NCBI RefSeq assembly: GCF_050107715.1
Contig: NZ_JBNILN010000004.1
Span: 1 to 64,000 of the forward strand
Length of the DNA: 64,000 nt
Direction of reading: 5' to 3'
Origin: Metabacillus_B sp050107715
Lineage (GTDB): Bacteria > Bacillota > Bacilli > Bacillales > Bacillaceae
Position 1 is the first letter of the stretch. Each line of letters opens with the position of its first letter. Below the pieces are notes generated by a model. The model ran no database searches, was not told the DNA's origin, and saw only the letters and a program-made list of their open reading frames with translations. Shown piece after piece: positions 43,100 to 50,697 of this stretch. The position numbers and the translations under genes are program-made.

Positions 43100-43729
43100 T
43101 TGGACCAGCTCGTTTTTAAAGGCATAAATAACAGCCTGAGTTCTGTCATGGACTTCCAGCTTACTTAAAATATTGCTGACATGAACTTTAACCGTCTTGA
43201 TTGCAATGAAGAGCTCATCAGCCATTTCCTGATTGGATTTGCCCTGAGCCATTAACAGCAATATTTCCATTTCTCTGGCTGTCAGCTCATCGTGAAGTCT
43301 GACAGCTTTAGGCTGTCTCATTCTCTGCATCATTTTTCCGGTCACTTCCGGTTCCAGGACTGACTGGCCCCTGTGAGTCTCCCGGATGGCTCTTGCAATT
43401 TCGCTTGCTTTTGAAGTTTTCAGCATATAGCTTGATGCTCCGGCCTGAAGAGCCGGGTACACTTTCTCGTCATCAAGGAAGCTGGTCACAATAATGATTT
43501 TCGCTTCCGGCCATTTTTCAATAATCATCCGTGTTGCTTCAATCCCGTCCATTTCCTTCATCACAAGATCCATCAGGATGATGTCAGGCTTTAACTCCAA
43601 GGCCATGCTGCAGGCCTCGCCTCCATCCTCTGCTTCGCCGATGATTTCAATATCCGGCTGTGCATTTAAATAGGATGACACACCGATTCTTACCATTTCG
43701 TGATCATCTGCAAATAATACCCGTATCAT
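43097..43729 (-). CDS. liaR: LiaR, response regulator of cell-envelope stress
   Basis: 210 residues, NarL-type. The receiver domain has the phospho-acceptor in DIILMDLVMKEMDG (Asp about 54). The C-terminal LuxR-type HTH reads LTAREMEILLLMAQGKSNQEMADELFIAIKTVKVHVSNIL. It is phosphorylated by LiaS when lipid II-cycle antibiotics act and then activates liaIH. It overlaps liaS by 4 nt. Confidence 0.92.
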   Translation of the reverse strand: MIRVLFADDHEMVRIGVSSYLNAQPDIEIIGEAEDGGEACSMALELKPDIILMDLVMKEMDGIEATRMIIEKWPEAKIIIVTSFLDDEKVYPALQAGASSYMLKTSKASEIARAIRETHRGQSVLEPEVTGKMMQRMRQPKAVRLHDELTAREMEILLLMAQGKSNQEMADELFIAIKTVKVHVSNILSKLEVHDRTQAVIYAFKNELVQ

Positions 43730-44784
43730 TCCATTTCCCCTCCTGTTTCTGCTTCAGGCATTTCAGGCAGAGGGATTCTTACCTCAAGCCGGGTCCCCCT
43801 GTTAGGCAGACTGAGGATCTTTACAAGTCCTCCAAGCTCTGCAGCCCTTTCTCTAATGTTCTGCAGCCCGTATGAGCCGGCTTTCGTCTGATCGATCTTA
43901 AATCCGACTCCATCATCAGTTATCCGCAGGATTGCCAATTGTTCTCTTTTGATAAGAAGGACATCCAGCTGCTCTGCTTTCGCGTGTCTCAGGGTATTGG
44001 ATACTGATTCCTGCAAGATACGGAACAGATGGTCCTCTACTCCCTTAGCCATTGTAAACGGCTCAAGCTTCCAATGGACCTCCAAAGGAACTTTATGTAT
44101 CAGTTCAGACAGAAGTTCTTCAATGCCCTCTTTCAATGTTTTGCCTTTAAGAGCAGCCGGCCGAAGGTGAAGCAGCAGCGCCCTCATTTCCAGCTGGGAC
44201 TGGTGGATCATTTGTTCAGTCAGCTTCATTTGCTTTGCTGCAGTTTCAGAATCGCCATTTCCTTCGTTGATTGCAGACATCAGCATAGAAGCTGCAAAGA
44301 GCTGCTGGCTTACTGAATCATGAAGTTCACGGGCCAGCCGCTGTCTTTCGAGGGAAACCATCGCCTGTACTTGTTTTTCATAATCCTCGGCTTTTTGATT
44401 TGCTGTTTTCTGAAAGAGTTTGATCTGCTCCGTTTGCTTTTTGCCCAGCCTGCTGAGGCGGCTCCAAATCTGTTTTACTTCGGGTGCTGCAGACAGATCG
44501 AAATGGACATCAGAATGCTTGCCGCTCTCGAGTTCCTGCAGATAGCTGTCCATCAATTTAAGCTGCTTTTTAAAGCCTGCACCTGAAAAAAGTCCATAAA
44601 GCAAACCAAGTCCCAAGCATATGAGCAGGGCAAATAAAATGAACGGCAGGTCTGCAACCTCTCTTTCCCATAAAATAGCCCAGTTAGCAGGAGGGAAGGC
44701 CATAAACCAAACACTGAAAAGTGCAGCAAAAATAAGAAAAGCCAAAATCATCCCGGAGAACAAACTTCGCACCAAAATGCTCAT
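43726..44784 (-). CDS. liaS: LiaS, sensor histidine kinase of cell-envelope stress
   Basis: 352 residues. Two N-terminal transmembrane helices with a very short extracytoplasmic loop (intramembrane-sensing type), a HAMP-like linker, HisKA_3 dimerisation domain with the phospho-histidine in RQRLARELHDSVSQQL (about 155), and an ATP-binding domain with RILQESVSNTLRHAKAE and DDGVGFKIDQ. Overlaps liaF by 4 nt. Confidence 0.92.
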   Translation of the reverse strand: MSILVRSLFSGMILAFLIFAALFSVWFMAFPPANWAILWEREVADLPFILFALLICLGLGLLYGLFSGAGFKKQLKLMDSYLQELESGKHSDVHFDLSAAPEVKQIWSRLSRLGKKQTEQIKLFQKTANQKAEDYEKQVQAMVSLERQRLARELHDSVSQQLFAASMLMSAINEGNGDSETAAKQMKLTEQMIHQSQLEMRALLLHLRPAALKGKTLKEGIEELLSELIHKVPLEVHWKLEPFTMAKGVEDHLFRILQESVSNTLRHAKAEQLDVLLIKREQLAILRITDDGVGFKIDQTKAGSYGLQNIRERAAELGGLVKILSLPNRGTRLEVRIPLPEMPEAETGGEME

Positions 44785-45515
44785 TTTCGTTTCACCTCAA
44801 GATCCCCTGCAAGCAGAGCGGTGCAGATTTTCACCTTTTCTTTTGCTTCTGTATAGCCTTCGGTCTCGATGAAGACCATTTTATTAACCGTTCTCGGTTC
44901 CTTGAAATGGAGCACGTTCACTGCTCCTGCACCGACGGAGTGCTTTAAAGAGATTTCCATGTCATAGGGAATAAAAATCTGAACATTTCCTATAAAACCA
45001 CGGATAAAAATAACGGCTTCTCCTTTAGGCAGAACAGTATTGGTTAAATCTATGACTGTATCCCCTATCCCGGTTTGAATGGCAATGTCCTGCCATTCGT
45101 AAATGTCTTCCGGAGTTGCTTGATTGCCGAACAGAAAATTACCGATCAGCGGCTTATGAACAATAATGGTTTCAGGCGTTTCCTTCTCCAGCCTGACTTT
45201 CATTTGAGGATTAATCACAGACTTGTCTTTATGGCTTTTCACATATTGATAAATGGTATAGCCCAAAACGGCTAAAATAAGAAATTTAAAGGCCAGCGTA
45301 TTTAAGAGGGTGAAAGAAAAGAAGATCACACCAAACCAGAAGATAAATTTGCCCCGGGTGCGCAGCATCTTTTTACGGCCGTAATAGATGCAGCCGATTG
45401 TAAGTAAAAGAAAAAAGACAGTTCCCCCATCATGAAACGTGAACTCAAGCAATAATAGGGCGATGCCGGTGAGCAGGAACAGATTGATGGTTTCGGTTGG
45501 CAGTTTAGAGAAAAT
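44781..45515 (-). CDS. liaF: LiaF, membrane inhibitor of LiaRS; start codon probably ATT
   Basis: About 244 residues from 45515. Membrane segments LFLLTGIALLLLEF, VFFLLLTIGCIYYG and FILAVLGYTIYQY-like helices are followed by a soluble C-terminal DUF2154-like domain (GDTVIDLTNTVLPKGEAVIFIRGFIGNVQIFIPYDMEISL). LiaF keeps LiaS inactive without stress. The frame is open up to an ATG at 45548, but that ATG lies inside a terminator hairpin, before the AAGGAGG. The in-frame codons at normal spacing after AAGGAGG are ATT (45515) or later CTG, not ATG/GTG/TTG. The family length (about 240) fits the ATT. Confidence 0.82.
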   Translation of the reverse strand: MFSKLPTETINLFLLTGIALLLLEFTFHDGGTVFFLLLTIGCIYYGRKKMLRTRGKFIFWFGVIFFSFTLLNTLAFKFLILAVLGYTIYQYVKSHKDKSVINPQMKVRLEKETPETIIVHKPLIGNFLFGNQATPEDIYEWQDIAIQTGIGDTVIDLTNTVLPKGEAVIFIRGFIGNVQIFIPYDMEISLKHSVGAGAVNVLHFKEPRTVNKMVFIETEGYTEAKEKVKICTALLAGDLEVKRK

Positions 45516-45536
45516 GGCAATCGCCTCCTTATTGTG

Positions 45537-45562
45537 AAAAAGGCGCATAGCTGCGCCTTTTT
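45537..45562 (-). terminator. Terminator between liaH and liaF
   Basis: AAAAAGGCGC / GCGCCTTTTT, perfect 10-bp stem with loop of 6. It would cap the abundant liaIH transcript and allow read-through to liaFSR, as described for B. subtilis. Confidence 0.88.
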
Positions 45563-45582
45563 AATTAGAATACCACGTTTAT

Positions 45583-46230
45583 TCAGGATGGAGTATTGGT
45601 TTTTTCCAGCTCTAACCCTTTTTCAAGGGCCTCTGTTTTGGCATCAATCGTGCTTCTGTAATAATTGGTTTGGACCTGATATTCGAGACGGTCAATATAG
45701 CGCTCCATTTCGTCAAATCGGGCCTGGGATGCGTACGATCTCTCAGAAGAATGAAGAACAGTGTTCATTTTCGCCTGAGCCCGGGCTGTATTTTCTCTTC
45801 CCATCAGCTCAAGCCTTCTTAAATTCATGTCCTTCAGCTTGTGTTTCATTTCTTCATATTTTTGCTCCAGGTTTTCAAGCTGGCTTGAAGCCTCCTGGTT
45901 AGCAAAAGTGAGCCGCTGTTCCCGTTCCGTATATTGTTCATGTTCTTTTAAAGCAAATTGCATTAGTTCCCGTTCCCCCGCCCGTTCTGCCACTTCTGCC
46001 TGATGCTTTCGTTTAGCAGCCATCCTGCCTGCATCCTGAAGCTCCCTCTGAAATTCATCCTTAAGCTTATACTGTCTTTCCACAAGAGATCTTACGTTTT
46101 CCGTTTCTTTCTCGCATTCTCTTAAGTACTGATTGAGCATAGAAATTGGGTTCTTTTCTTCCTTATGATCAAGGATGGCGTGCAGATCTGCCGAAATGCT
46201 GTCTTTCATTCGTGTAAATAAATTTGACAT
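45583..46230 (-). CDS. liaH: LiaH, PspA/IM30-family membrane-stress protein
   Basis: 215 residues, coiled-coil PspA fold: MSNLFTRMKDSISADLHAILDHKEEKNPISMLNQYL followed by long charged helices. LiaH forms ring oligomers at the membrane under envelope stress. It lies 18 nt downstream of liaI and is followed by a terminator. Confidence 0.92.
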   Translation of the reverse strand: MSNLFTRMKDSISADLHAILDHKEEKNPISMLNQYLRECEKETENVRSLVERQYKLKDEFQRELQDAGRMAAKRKHQAEVAERAGERELMQFALKEHEQYTEREQRLTFANQEASSQLENLEQKYEEMKHKLKDMNLRRLELMGRENTARAQAKMNTVLHSSERSYASQARFDEMERYIDRLEYQVQTNYYRSTIDAKTEALEKGLELEKTNTPS

Positions 46231-46248
46231 TTTCCATTCAAGCCTTTC

Positions 46249-46599
46249 TTATTTGGATTTGGTTAAGTCTGCCCATTGGCGTTCAAAATTTTCAAATGGA
46301 TCATCCGTTTTTGCTTTTGGATTCTGCTTCGTTTCTTTTAAGCTTCTCACAATTTTGATGAGAACATATAAGGCTGCCAGACCGAAGATTGCCGGTAAAT
46401 TTGCGGCGGAAGCGCTCAATGCGATGAGCCCGACAATAGCCCAAAAAACTTTTTTCCCTGCTGAATCGGTTTTCATAAATCCTTTAAAGGCGAAATAAAG
46501 GATGACTGCACTTATGGCCAAGCCGATGATGTGTCCGGTGTTTGCCATTAAAATGATGGCTGCAGCCACTCCTGCCAGTACTAACCCTGTTTTCTTCAT
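46249..46599 (-). CDS. liaI: LiaI, membrane anchor of LiaH
   Basis: 116 residues, two to three transmembrane helices (GLVLAGVAAAIILMANTGHI, GLAISAVILYFAF, FWAIVGLIALSASAANLPAIFGLAALYVLI) and a charged C-terminal tail. First gene of liaIHFSR; a liaG gene as in B. subtilis is missing between liaH and liaF. AGGAGGAAATTT precedes the start. Confidence 0.85.
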   Translation of the reverse strand: MKKTGLVLAGVAAAIILMANTGHIIGLAISAVILYFAFKGFMKTDSAGKKVFWAIVGLIALSASAANLPAIFGLAALYVLIKIVRSLKETKQNPKAKTDDPFENFERQWADLTKSK

Positions 46600-46677
46600 A
46601 AATTTCCTCCTCCCTTCATGTTTTTATCTTACCTTGCCGGTGTTTTTCTCATAATGAGCTCCGGCCATATTTTGCAG

Positions 46678-46693
46678 TAAGTCTCGAGGCTTA
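46678..46693 (-). promoter_or_regulatory. Candidate LiaR operator upstream of liaI
   Basis: TAAGTCTCGAGGCTTA is an almost perfect palindrome (TAAG-n-CTCGAG-n-CTTA), 80-95 bp upstream of the liaI start, where LiaR would be expected to bind. The assignment is by position and symmetry only. Confidence 0.45.
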
Positions 46694-46745
46694 TTCTGTA
46701 GTTTTATTCATTGTTCATTTTATTACGGGTTTAGGTTTAAAGTGA

Positions 46746-46766
46746 TTATTTAGCACATAGTTTAAT
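46746..46766. repeat. Copy 1 of a 21-bp motif (TTATTTAGCACATAGTTTAAT)
   Basis: It lies 147-167 bp upstream of liaI. Two further copies occur at 48519 and 49924, each in the same orientation and upstream of a minus-strand operon head. One or two mismatches between copies. Confidence 0.6.
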
Positions 46767-46865
46767 TTCATCATTTAAGTAAGCTGTGTTAGTTTCAGTG
46801 CGTTATGTATAGATTTATCATAGCCTGCCGCGAAGTATGAATACTCACCCGTTCCCGGTTAACGA

Positions 46866-46900
46866 AAAAAGCACCCAGAGGGTTGCTCTGAGTGCTTTTC
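46866..46900 (-). terminator. Terminator of the sortase operon
   Basis: AAAAGCACCCAGAG / CTCTGAGTGCTTTT with loop GGTTG, about 65 bp past the sortase stop. Confidence 0.85.
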
Positions 46901-46964
46901 ACATTCGTTATTCTTCTGGCGGGCTGTTAGAAGCGGAGCCTCTGCTCCTGCTTCTTCACATCCG

Positions 46965-47591
46965 TTAAGCCGGCTCATCTTTCAGTACAGTATAAACAAC
47001 GAGACGTTCTAGATGTGTTCTCTTCGACTGGTCATAAATTCCGGTACAGGTGATCAGGTTAAGGCCCTTCCGATCAGATGGTCCGAAAATCTGTTGAATT
47101 GGCGCGTCATCATAAGGATAGGCTTCTGCCTGTTCAACGATAAAAGTCAGCTTCGTCCCTTTTGCATCGGTTATAAGAACTTCATCCCCAGGCGTTAAAC
47201 TGTTTAATTTAAAGAAGACTGCCGGACCTGTTTTATTGTCTACATGACCGGCAATGACAGCATTTCCGTAATCACCGGGCTTAGCTCCCTGCTTGTACCA
47301 AGCTGTATTCTCATCCTTTTCAGGAACACCCATTGAGCCGTCTTCAAGCAGTCCGGTTTTCTCTACAGCTGTAACGATTCCAAGCTTTGGTATTTCGATT
47401 GATTCCGGGACAATTCCCTCTTGTTCACTCTGAGACGGCTGGTCGGAAGCTGCCGCAAATTTCAAAGAAGCGGCAGGTTTCGGTTCGCTTTTCACTGGCG
47501 CAGTCAAATCTGCCGCTTCATCTCCAGCCGAACCGCACCCTGCAAGGATGCCTAGAAGCAGAACATTACTGAGCGCTTTTCTTTTTCCCAT
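46965..47591 (-). CDS. Class F-type sortase with a lipoprotein-like signal
   Basis: 208 residues. The sortase core has IPKLGIVTAVEKTG, the catalytic His in AVIAGHVDNKTG (about 118), Cys in NLITCTGIY (about 181) and Arg in THLERLVVYT (about 196). The N terminus reads VLLLGILAGCGSAG, with the cysteine at the position of a lipobox, so the enzyme may be lipid-anchored rather than helix-anchored. It overlaps by 26 nt the upstream gene for an MPKTG-ending protein, most likely its dedicated substrate. Confidence 0.85.
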   Translation of the reverse strand: MGKRKALSNVLLLGILAGCGSAGDEAADLTAPVKSEPKPAASLKFAAASDQPSQSEQEGIVPESIEIPKLGIVTAVEKTGLLEDGSMGVPEKDENTAWYKQGAKPGDYGNAVIAGHVDNKTGPAVFFKLNSLTPGDEVLITDAKGTKLTFIVEQAEAYPYDDAPIQQIFGPSDRKGLNLITCTGIYDQSKRTHLERLVVYTVLKDEPA

Positions 47592-48360
47592 AAATCACTA
47601 AAGCTCCCAGTCCAGCTGCTGCTGCTGCAAACATAGCCCAAGGTGCTTGGCTTTCAGAGGCTCCGCCCATTCCTGTTTTCGGCATTTCTGAAGGCATCAT
47701 CGGATCCTCTAATACGATGGCATCAAGAGCAGGATCGTTTTCAAGAAAACCTACAGCTAAAACGGTATACGTCATGTTTTCTTTAAGCTCTGTTCCTGAA
47801 AGATCCAATACCGCATCCATTGATCCGGCTGCTCTTACTTCAAGATCATAGCTTCCAGGGTCTACTTCCATATATTCTGTAACTCCCTTAAATTCAGCGC
47901 CCGGGAAAAGCACATCGCCGTCTTTTACCGCTACATCCACCGCAGGTGCATCAGGAGAGAAATGGCCTACACGGATTTTAGCTTTTCCTTCTGAAACCAT
48001 CGTATCGTCATTCAGGACTTGCAGTTCAAGATTATCAAGGGTATTGACAGCAGCAGCCGTATACATTTTGCCGGCTTCTACTGTTAAATCAGCTGAAATA
48101 ACTGGCTCTCCGTCTGCAACGGTTCCTGCTGCAAAGATTTCTACTTTATGTTCCCCAGCAGGTACAGCCATGAATTCAGTAGCAGCTTTAAACTCTGCTC
48201 CTTCTACTACAGTATTGCCATCTACCGTTACATCAACAGCTGGAGCATCCGGTGAAGCATGTACGATTCGAACCATAGCATCCTTTGATTCTGCCGCCAT
48301 TGCAGCTGTTCCCATTAACGCAAATACCATTACGATTGCAAGCATAGCTAATTTTTTCAT
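47566..48360 (-). CDS. Cell-wall-anchored protein with two DUF4397 domains and MPKTG sorting signal
   Basis: 264 residues. Signal peptide (KKLAMLAIVMVFALMGTAAM). Two DUF4397 domains repeat the pattern VRIVHASPDAPAVDVTVDGN (about 30) and IRVGHFSPDAPAVDVAVKDG (about 129). The C terminus has the LPxTG-like MPKTG (about 229), a hydrophobic stretch APWAMFAAAAAGLGALVIYG and a KKK tail. Translationally coupled to the sortase. Low-complexity Ala-rich composition is notable. DUF4397 has no known biochemical activity; a surface role is inferred. Confidence 0.88.
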   Translation of the reverse strand: MKKLAMLAIVMVFALMGTAAMAAESKDAMVRIVHASPDAPAVDVTVDGNTVVEGAEFKAATEFMAVPAGEHKVEIFAAGTVADGEPVISADLTVEAGKMYTAAAVNTLDNLELQVLNDDTMVSEGKAKIRVGHFSPDAPAVDVAVKDGDVLFPGAEFKGVTEYMEVDPGSYDLEVRAAGSMDAVLDLSGTELKENMTYTVLAVGFLENDPALDAIVLEDPMMPSEMPKTGMGGASESQAPWAMFAAAAAGLGALVIYGKKKSAQ

Positions 48361-48518
48361 CCTGATTCTCTCCCTTTATTTTATTTTGAATGAGCTGATA
48401 ATCTTGAACGGCCCTCCTATCTACACTTTATATACAAATCTTATACAATACCTATATGTAATGTCAAAAGACTACATGTTCTGACAGCACATTCAAATTT
48501 ATTACTGTATTTGTATGG

Positions 48519-48539
48519 TTATTTAGAACATAGTTTAAT
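48519..48539. repeat. Copy 2 of the 21-bp motif (TTATTTAGAACATAGTTTAAT)
   Basis: Upstream of the DUF4397-sortase operon (159-179 bp before its start) and also 138 bp before yneR on the other strand. It differs from copy 1 in one base. Confidence 0.6.
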
Positions 48540-48676
48540 CAAATAAATATAGATGCTTTTATGTACAAATTAGCCGTATTTTTCCCTTTCTGGCACGCTG
48601 TTTTCGGCTAATCATTCGCGTTTGCAGCCATTCATGGATTATAATGTAGGAATCAATGGATAAAGGAGGAGCTTGC

Positions 48677-48976
48677 ATGAAAATCAAAGTAAAGGATCAG
48701 GCTGCCAAATGGTATCAGGAAGAATTGCGGCTGGAGACAGGAGACTCTGTCCGCTTTTTTGTGCGGTATGGGGGTGCAAGTAAAATCCAGAAGGGCTTTA
48801 GCCTTGGTATTGTAAAAGAAGAAAAGGAAGAAGCCGGGGTGTCTACCGAGGCTGAGGGGATTAAATTTTACGTCAATGAACAGGACCTTTGGTATTTCGA
48901 TGGGAATGATTTGATTGTGGATTTTGACACAGAGCGTAATGAGCCTGTTTTTGATTATGAAGAGGGAACTGGTTGA
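48677..48976 (+). CDS. yneR: HesB/YadR/YfhF-family protein (YneR)
   Basis: 99 residues, A-type scaffold fold: MKIKVKDQAAKWYQEELRLE, VRFFVRYGGASKIQKGFSLGI and EQDLWYFDGNDLIVDFDTERNEPVFDYEE. The [Fe-S]-scaffold cysteines of IscA are absent, as in YneR of B. subtilis, so cluster binding is doubtful. ATG at 48677 follows AAAGGAGGA. Confidence 0.88.
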   Translation: MKIKVKDQAAKWYQEELRLETGDSVRFFVRYGGASKIQKGFSLGIVKEEKEEAGVSTEAEGIKFYVNEQDLWYFDGNDLIVDFDTERNEPVFDYEEGTG

Positions 48977-49103
48977 ACTGCGCGGCACATTATTTTCTCC
49001 CATCCTGAGATGATCAATGCTGCAGGACATAGAGCGGGCCAGGATTCCCTTCCGGCGGTCCCGGCCCGCTTGTCCTGTTTGAATCGGAATAATGCTTGAA
49101 AAA

Positions 49104-49409
49104 TTAAGTATAAATCTTAAATTTTTGCATCGTCTTGTACATTTTATAGTGCATCAATACTTCGGACTGCTTAGCTCCCATTAAGTCAAAATGAGGAAAA
49201 TCACTCCGGCTGTCAATCCATTGCTCCTGAAGTCCAAAGCCTTTTCCCCACTCAGCAAGCTTTCGGATATCGCTGCAGCCCGCTTTTGTAACTGATTTAG
49301 CTTCAGGAAACCGGTCATCTTGCCAAAAATGGGTAAGAAATGCAATTTCCCCCCTTGCAACAGCTTTCTTCCACTGCTGAAGGTCCTCTCTTTTAATGCC
49401 GAATGCCAT
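49104..49409 (-). CDS. yneQ: YneQ, conserved Bacillus protein of unknown function
   Basis: 101 residues from the ATG at 49409 (MAFGIKREDLQQWKKAVARG), which overlaps the yneP stop (TAATG). Sequence motifs IAFLTHFWQDDRFPEAKSVTKAGC and LQEQWIDSRSDFPHFDLMG. Same neighbours as B. subtilis yneQ. Function unknown. Confidence 0.82.
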   Translation of the reverse strand: MAFGIKREDLQQWKKAVARGEIAFLTHFWQDDRFPEAKSVTKAGCSDIRKLAEWGKGFGLQEQWIDSRSDFPHFDLMGAKQSEVLMHYKMYKTMQKFKIYT

Positions 49410-49834
49410 TAGATCCCGCTTCCGGCAGCATTTCTGTAAGCTGCATCCCAATCGGGAAAGTGTTTTTTTATATTGATGGGTCTGAAAGTTTCTTTTTTCA
49501 CACAGACATGTGAAGAGGAAGCCTTAATCGCCAATTCTCCATCCGGCGTGAACATTTCATATTCATAACTGACCCGGATGCCAGTGTATTCTTTCACCCT
49601 TGTATGAATTTCTGCCTTCTGGCCATATCTCAGCGGCTTTTTATATTCCACCTGTAAATCCACCACTGGCGACAGAATTCCATCCTCCTCCATTTTGGCA
49701 TAGGAAAAACCGAGATCTTCAATTAGCCTCGTTCTGCCTATTTCCATCCAGACCAAATAGTTGGCATGATAAACGATTCCCATTTGGTCTGTCTCTGCAT
49801 ATCTTACATCCACTGCTGTTCTAGACGTAAACAT
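49409..49834 (-). CDS. yneP: Acyl-CoA thioesterase, hot-dog fold (YneP)
   Basis: 141 residues. YbgC/FadM-type signature VRYAETDQMGIVYHANYLVWMEIGR with the catalytic aspartate. The start at 49834 (MFTSRTAVDVRYAETD) follows TAGGAGAGAAG; the frame stays open 51 nt upstream but without a site. Likely hydrolyses short or aromatic acyl-CoAs. Confidence 0.87.
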   Translation of the reverse strand: MFTSRTAVDVRYAETDQMGIVYHANYLVWMEIGRTRLIEDLGFSYAKMEEDGILSPVVDLQVEYKKPLRYGQKAEIHTRVKEYTGIRVSYEYEMFTPDGELAIKASSSHVCVKKETFRPINIKKHFPDWDAAYRNAAGSGI

Positions 49835-49923
49835 CTCTTCTCTCCTAACTTTATTCTTTATGTATTCAGTTTTATATTTTATCACGGCTTAAAATGGCAT
49901 ACAAAACAGAAGCTTTAATGTGT

Positions 49924-49944
49924 TTATTTGGAACATAGTTTATT
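49924..49944. repeat. Copy 3 of the 21-bp motif (TTATTTGGAACATAGTTTATT)
   Basis: About 90-110 bp upstream of yneP. Two mismatches to copy 2. Like the other copies it is AT-rich with the invariant core ACATAGTTTA. Confidence 0.55.
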
Positions 49945-50032
49945 TAACATATGTACAGCACTCTATCGAAACAGAATCCATTCCAAGTACGAACAAAGCC
50001 AACGAAAAAAACCGGCAAAAGCCGGCTTACAT

Positions 50033-50269
50033 TCATTCGGATTTATATCCATTTTCACGGGCATGTGCCTCATCCTGAATTTCGGATCTCATGGCAGCAA
50101 TCGAATCTTCCCTGCGTTTGTTTTTCTCTTGAATTCTGTGTCGTTCTTCTTCGTTTGCAAGTCCCATTGACTCATGGGCCTTTTCAATGTTTTGAATGGT
50201 GTTCTGCACCATATCCTGCAATTTTTCCACATTATCTGAACGGTCATCCGGGTTGGACTTATATCCCAT
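50033..50269 (-). CDS. tlp: Small acid-soluble spore protein Tlp
   Basis: 78 residues, thioredoxin-like spore protein family (no redox motif): MGYKSNPDDRSDNVEKLQDM, VQNTIQNIEKAHESMGLANE. Made in the forespore. GGAGGGTGAAAGCT precedes the ATG at 50269. It lies 25 nt downstream of sspN. Confidence 0.93.
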   Translation of the reverse strand: MGYKSNPDDRSDNVEKLQDMVQNTIQNIEKAHESMGLANEEERHRIQEKNKRREDSIAAMRSEIQDEAHARENGYKSE

Positions 50270-50294
50270 AGCTTTCACCCTCCAAAATTTCCGG

Positions 50295-50438
50295 CTATTC
50301 GCCTTTTGTTTGTATTACCTGTGCATGCTGGTTAGACTTATCCTGCATTTTCTTGCCTTTATTTCCGCCAAATCCCCTTGATTTTGTTCCAATATGATTA
50401 GGGGTAAAATGGCTTTGCTTGTCATTGGAATTGGTCAT
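50295..50438 (-). CDS. sspN: Small acid-soluble spore protein N
   Basis: 47 residues: MTNSNDKQSHFTPNHIGTKS, RGFGGNKGKKMQDKSNQHAQ, VIQTKGE. The N-H-x-G-T-K, GGNKG and MQDKS...VIQTKGE parts match B. subtilis SspN. First gene of an sspN-tlp pair. Its leader contains a long hairpin that covers the ribosome-binding site. Confidence 0.93.
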   Translation of the reverse strand: MTNSNDKQSHFTPNHIGTKSRGFGGNKGKKMQDKSNQHAQVIQTKGE

Positions 50439-50439
50439 A

Positions 50440-50485
50440 AAACAGCCTCCTTCCGGTGTTTATTTTGTCCGGAAGGAGGCTGTTT
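50440..50485 (-). promoter_or_regulatory. 17-bp perfect hairpin covering the sspN ribosome-binding site
   Basis: AAACAGCCTCCTTCCGG (50440-50456) and CCGGAAGGAGGCTGTTT (50469-50485) are exact inverted copies with a 12-nt loop. On the minus-strand mRNA the 3' arm includes GGAAGGAGG, the Shine-Dalgarno of sspN, ending 2 nt before the ATG. It could also terminate transcription of the FbpB-like gene upstream, although only four U follow. Confidence 0.75.
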
Positions 50486-50492
50486 CATGAAT

Positions 50493-50618
50493 TTATTTTT
50501 CATTGTAACGCTGTTCTAATTTATCTTCAATTTTGCTTAAAAAGGCTTCATCCTTCAGCAATTCTTTTTTGTTTTCCATAACCAATTCTTCGAATGACAG
50601 CTTTTTGATTTTTCTCAA
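50493..50618 (-). CDS. FbpB-family small basic protein
   Basis: 41 residues from a TTG at 50618 preceded by GGAGGTG: MRKIKKLSFEELVMENKKEL, LKDEAFLSKIEDKLEQRYNE, K. The RK-rich start and EELVxENKxELLKD pattern match FbpB-like proteins; in B. subtilis FbpB is a small Fur-regulated protein that assists the FsrA sRNA. No Fur box was identified here, so iron control is not shown. It is transcribed in the direction of sspN. Confidence 0.72.
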   Translation of the reverse strand: MRKIKKLSFEELVMENKKELLKDEAFLSKIEDKLEQRYNEK

Positions 50619-50697
50619 AAGCTTCACCTCCATATGTATTAGCGACAGTATCGCCCTGTCTGCAGATTTTTATACATAGGAAGGCGGGTATGGTTCG

